Source: Desulfobacteraceae bacterium UBA5616 (GTDB taxonomy: Bacteria > Desulfobacterota > Desulfobacteria > Desulfobacterales > UBA5616). Taken from it: 64,000 nucleotides of DNA. Below are positions 61,554-64,000 of this stretch, piece after piece. Made by a program: the position numbers and the translations under genes. The stretch covers positions 1-64,000 of the forward strand of contig DIKO01000105.1 of assembly GCA_002423615.1 (NCBI GenBank). The letters run 5' to 3'. Every line of letters starts with the position of its first letter. Within the stretch, counting starts at the first letter, position 1. Under the pieces are notes generated by a model, which did no database searches, was not told the DNA's origin, and worked only from the letters and a program-made list of their open reading frames with translations.

Positions 61554-62429
61554 TTATAACGCAAATCCTTGATACACGAGGCGGAATGAACCTTCCACCG
61601 AAGTAAAAACGGTGTTGAGCACGGCCGCTGGATACAGGTAGTAAATCGTATTGCCGTTTTGAAACAGTCTGAACTGAAACCGCTCATGCACCAGCTCCAG
61701 CACCTGATGCGTGCAGGGCCGAAGGCAGTCTTCGCGGATCAAAAACTTTTCTCTTCCCTTCCCTTTTCGAGATTCGGCCTGGCACAGGCGGCCGGTAGTA
61801 ACAACCCCAAAGGGAAAATATACGGATACTCCCATGTCCGAAAGGCCCCGGCTGATGCCGGATCCGTAGGGCAGGATGTCCTGCTCGATGCGCCGGACAT
61901 TGATGGATGACAGATGCTCCAGAAACGTCCGGTGGCGAAAAGTGCTCTCGTTGAGGGCATTCTGCATGGATTCAGACATCGAAGCGTCATCCCACGGCCA
62001 AACGAACCGGGGGTCTTTGAATCCTTTGTTGAATAACCGGCCCGCAGCCAGGCGCAGACCGGGGTATTTTTTTCGCACATGCCATAAAACACCCGGGTCA
62101 TTTGTGACCACCTCGGCCCCCGGGCAGTCATTTTCAAGACAGGCAAACAGGGGGGCGCATTTTTCAAGATGCCGGTCGGTCATGGGCGGCGTCAGGAATG
62201 TCAGACCGGCGGTGTGGTTTTGTGAAAACCGGCTGAACTCGCGGATTTCCTTTAACGAGGGCAGGCGGTGAAAACAAAATTCATCCCCGATATACAGCCG
62301 GTAAATCTTTTCGGAACTGCAGCCAAAATCAGCAGGGACATTTTCCGGATAAAAGGAACGCAGATGGCGGATCAGGATATGTTCAGATATCTCCTGCTTC
62401 AGATCCCGCACATGAAACGCCAGTTCCAT
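61554..62429 (-). CDS. U32-family UbiV-like iron-sulfur protein in the QHNDH locus
   Basis: The 291-residue protein matches UbiV in length (292 aa in E. coli) and in cluster ligands. RLYIGDEFCFHRLPSLKEI places Cys52 where UbiV has VIYLGEAVCSKR (Cys39). GRLCQAESRKGKGREKFLIR followed by EDCLRPC gives Cys216, Cys235 and Cys239, like UbiV Cys180, Cys193 and Cys197. Overall identity looks low, so it is a diverged paralogue. UbiU and UbiV form a heterodimer with one [4Fe-4S] cluster each, and the adjacent U32 gene (6 nt away) should be its partner. No quinone-biosynthesis gene is nearby, which argues against a role in ubiquinone synthesis. Confidence 0.75.
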   Translation of the reverse strand: MELAFHVRDLKQEISEHILIRHLRSFYPENVPADFGCSSEKIYRLYIGDEFCFHRLPSLKEIREFSRFSQNHTAGLTFLTPPMTDRHLEKCAPLFACLENDCPGAEVVTNDPGVLWHVRKKYPGLRLAAGRLFNKGFKDPRFVWPWDDASMSESMQNALNESTFRHRTFLEHLSSINVRRIEQDILPYGSGISRGLSDMGVSVYFPFGVVTTGRLCQAESRKGKGREKFLIREDCLRPCTHQVLELVHERFQFRLFQNGNTIYYLYPAAVLNTVFTSVEGSFRLVYQGFAL

Positions 62430-62435
62430 TTGCCT

Positions 62436-62984
62436 CTATCGGGCGCCGCCGTCCGGTAAGGCGGCTGTTTCAACAGGTTTTACGGGTTCATAAAACTTTT
62501 GCCCGTTTCGCATTTCATGGTTATGGCAGTCTTTGCACGGCTGCCTCGAGATATCGTTGATCAGGGCTTTATGAATGGTGAGTTGATCGATTTCCTTATG
62601 GTTTTTAGCCTCCTTGCACGTAAAGCACCGGCTGTTGGGCACATGGCTCCAGTACCCGGGTTCCAGATCGTCTTTTAAAAAAAGCGGTTCGGCAATGGGT
62701 TTCAGGGGTTCATCGGGGTCTCTTTTAAAATGGGCTACCAATTGCTTTGCCGACGAAACGTTCATGTCCATCCACCCGGCAAACCCGGCATCAAAGTGAC
62801 AACCTGCGCAGTTCGGATGATTTTTGGCGGTCCGGGATTCTTTCCAGCGGTTGACCGGATCTCTCATCTCATGGCAGACAATGCAGGTCTTGTCCGGGAA
62901 ATATCGCATCGAGGCTTCATGTACGCCAAGCCCCAGGAAAAACAACACCAGCAAAACGGTGACGATCGATATCTTCTTTTTCAT
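62436..62984 (-). CDS. NapC/NrfH-type membrane-anchored multiheme cytochrome c with one CxxCK site
   Basis: The 182-residue protein has one N-terminal membrane helix (SIVTVLLVLFFLGLGV). Four heme-binding motifs follow: CIVCH (34-38), CAGCH (59-63), CFTCK (120-124) and CKDCH (150-154). NrfH/NapC proteins take electrons from, or give them to, the menaquinol pool. CxxCK is better known from the catalytic heme of NrfA and is unusual at this position. Aerobic QHNDH donates to azurin or cytochrome c550. In this anaerobe the cytochrome would link the amine dehydrogenase to menaquinone (inference from position). Confidence 0.83.
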   Translation of the reverse strand: MKKKISIVTVLLVLFFLGLGVHEASMRYFPDKTCIVCHEMRDPVNRWKESRTAKNHPNCAGCHFDAGFAGWMDMNVSSAKQLVAHFKRDPDEPLKPIAEPLFLKDDLEPGYWSHVPNSRCFTCKEAKNHKEIDQLTIHKALINDISRQPCKDCHNHEMRNGQKFYEPVKPVETAALPDGGAR

Positions 62985-63022
62985 ATTCGCTCAGCTTTTA
63001 TCGGGTTTGCTGCAATTTGCAG

Positions 63023-64000
63023 TTATTGTGAAAACCGATTGAACACCATGGCATCCCCGCCCACGGGAATGGCCGTCTCGAATTTCAACGTTTCTGCGTC
63101 ATAAATGCTGACATCCGCGCCCATGGCCCCGATATAGACTTTCTTTCCATCCGGGCTCAAGGCGATGGAGGTATAGCTTCCCCTTTCCGCATAGGTCGCG
63201 TTGACTGTTTCCCCGGTGGCCACATCCACTTTGACCAGTTCATCGTGACCGGCATAGATGTATTTTTTGTCCGGCGACAACGCAGCGGAAAAAGGCATGG
63301 CCATCTCCTTGCTCTTGATCGACCTGATTTCTCCGGATACCATATCCAGAATCAGATAATACAACCCGGAGGACGCGTAATACGGAGCGGCAAACAACTG
63401 ATGGTCTCCGGGACTGTTGTTGGTGTACATGGCGACGATGCTTCTTTGCTCCTGGTCTTTTTCCGCATGAATGCCGGCCATGATCATTTCAAGTTCACCG
63501 GTTTTCAGATTGATTTTATACACATCCAGCCCGAACAGAATCGCATGGTCCGGGTCATTTCGAACCGGAAATATGCCGTGGACCCCATAGGGCAATTCGT
63601 AACTCCGAACCACTTCCTTCTTCCCGATGTCAAATATCGCAAACTGCGGGGGCAGAACATTGAGTTTGGGAATATTCTGCTTTTTCTTGACGATCTGGCA
63701 GCTTACAAAGAGTTGTTTCCCGTCGTTGGACACCGCTGTGGTAAAAATCGTCACACGGCTCAGATCCGTTGAAAATCTGTACGTATCGATCAGTGAAAAG
63801 GTCTTCGTATCCACTGCAAAAATGGAATGCAGGGCATTGAGATAATATCTCCTCCCGTCCGGCGAATAGCTGGTATTCAACACATAATCGGAGTAACGCG
63901 CGCCCTCGATGACCCGGCCGGTTTCGCAGTTCACCACATCCAGCCCCTTTACGGTGGGGACAAGGATGTAATCGACAGCCAGGACGGGCAATTGGAAAAG
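63023..64000 (-). CDS. qhpB: quinohemoprotein amine dehydrogenase beta subunit, partial (5' end beyond the window)
   Basis: The frame is open through base 64000. The TTG at 63991 precedes what is probably the mature N-terminus (VDYILVPTVKGLDVVNCETG), so the signal peptide lies beyond the edge. About 320 residues form a seven-bladed YVTN-type beta-propeller with repeating units such as SYSPDGRRYYL, AVSNDGKQLFV, ALSPDKKYIYAG and ALSPDGKKVYIGAMGADVSI. The VDYILVP start, blade spacing and length (about 337 mature residues in Paracoccus) fit the QHNDH beta subunit. This periplasmic subunit holds the CTQ-bearing gamma subunit in the amine-oxidising enzyme. Confidence 0.82.
   Translation of the reverse strand, partial: LFQLPVLAVDYILVPTVKGLDVVNCETGRVIEGARYSDYVLNTSYSPDGRRYYLNALHSIFAVDTKTFSLIDTYRFSTDLSRVTIFTTAVSNDGKQLFVSCQIVKKKQNIPKLNVLPPQFAIFDIGKKEVVRSYELPYGVHGIFPVRNDPDHAILFGLDVYKINLKTGELEMIMAGIHAEKDQEQRSIVAMYTNNSPGDHQLFAAPYYASSGLYYLILDMVSGEIRSIKSKEMAMPFSAALSPDKKYIYAGHDELVKVDVATGETVNATYAERGSYTSIALSPDGKKVYIGAMGADVSIYDAETLKFETAIPVGGDAMVFNRFSQ

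Noticed and set aside
1..64000. CRISPR array or prophage
   Set aside because: No regularly spaced repeats and no phage structural, integrase or cas genes were seen. The only mobile element is the transposase fragment at the left edge.

Overview
The window reads as chromosome of an anaerobic, sulfate-reducer-like member of the Desulfobacterota (Desulfobacterales type). This is inferred from gene content, not from a marker gene. The supporting genes are many acyl-CoA dehydrogenases with EtfAB, Tmc/Hdr-like CCG-domain iron-sulfur proteins, two TGA-decoded selenocysteine genes, the mercury-methylation pair hgcAB, NrfH-like multiheme cytochrome, and many two-component systems. Coding density is high and most genes sit in short operons.

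Layout. 1-107: edge of an IS1595-type transposase. 246-1890: rsmI, yraN and a hotdog thioesterase. 2115-2946: ihfA and a winged-helix protein. 3005-8669 (minus): histidine kinase, sigma-54 response regulator, an unknown Cys-rich protein, and the K+ uptake pair trkH/trkA. 8948-11839 (plus): a CCG-domain iron-sulfur selenoprotein, a small partner and a TauE/SafE exporter. 11870-15977 (minus): GDT1-like protein, transketolase, a decayed CoA-transferase and an acetoacetate decarboxylase-like enzyme. 16138-19994 (minus): acyl-CoA dehydrogenase, etfB, etfA and a radical SAM protein. 20170-24066 (minus): SLC13 permease with a sigma-54 promoter, then a sensor kinase and receiver. 24532-32675: mixed metabolic genes, with an acyl-CoA dehydrogenase beside a deleted phosphotransferase remnant. 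32797-37419 (minus): a frameshifted DUF748/AsmA-like gene and a PAS kinase.

37640-39726 carries a candidate small RNA, a 29-bp palindromic operator, an ArsR-type regulator, hgcA and hgcB. In hgcB the Cys codon equivalent to the essential Cys73 is TGA, followed by a bacterial SECIS-like hairpin and the expected C-terminal tail, so HgcB looks like a selenoprotein. 39882-44873 holds an MFS transporter, an SDR dehydrogenase and a two-subunit acyl-CoA dehydrogenase. 45460-48765 holds a substrate-binding lipoprotein paired with a sensor kinase, and a MOSC protein. 49101-49187 is tRNA-Leu(CAG). 49321-55812 is a housekeeping run: ribF, an LPG-synthase-like membrane protein, def, fmt, rsmB, rpe and aroQ. 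55817-58102 holds a J-domain protein, a LuxR-type regulator and an amidohydrolase.

58149-64000 (minus) is the most unusual part: a quinohemoprotein amine dehydrogenase (QHNDH) locus with the beta subunit, a NrfH-like cytochrome, a QhpF-like ABC exporter and a QhpE-like subtilase. Between them is a pair of U32 proteins with the iron-sulfur cysteine layout of UbiV and UbiU, the oxygen-independent hydroxylases. I infer an anaerobic route to the tryptophylquinone cofactor in which a U32 pair replaces the O2-dependent flavin monooxygenase QhpG. The alpha and gamma subunits and QhpD would lie beyond the right edge.
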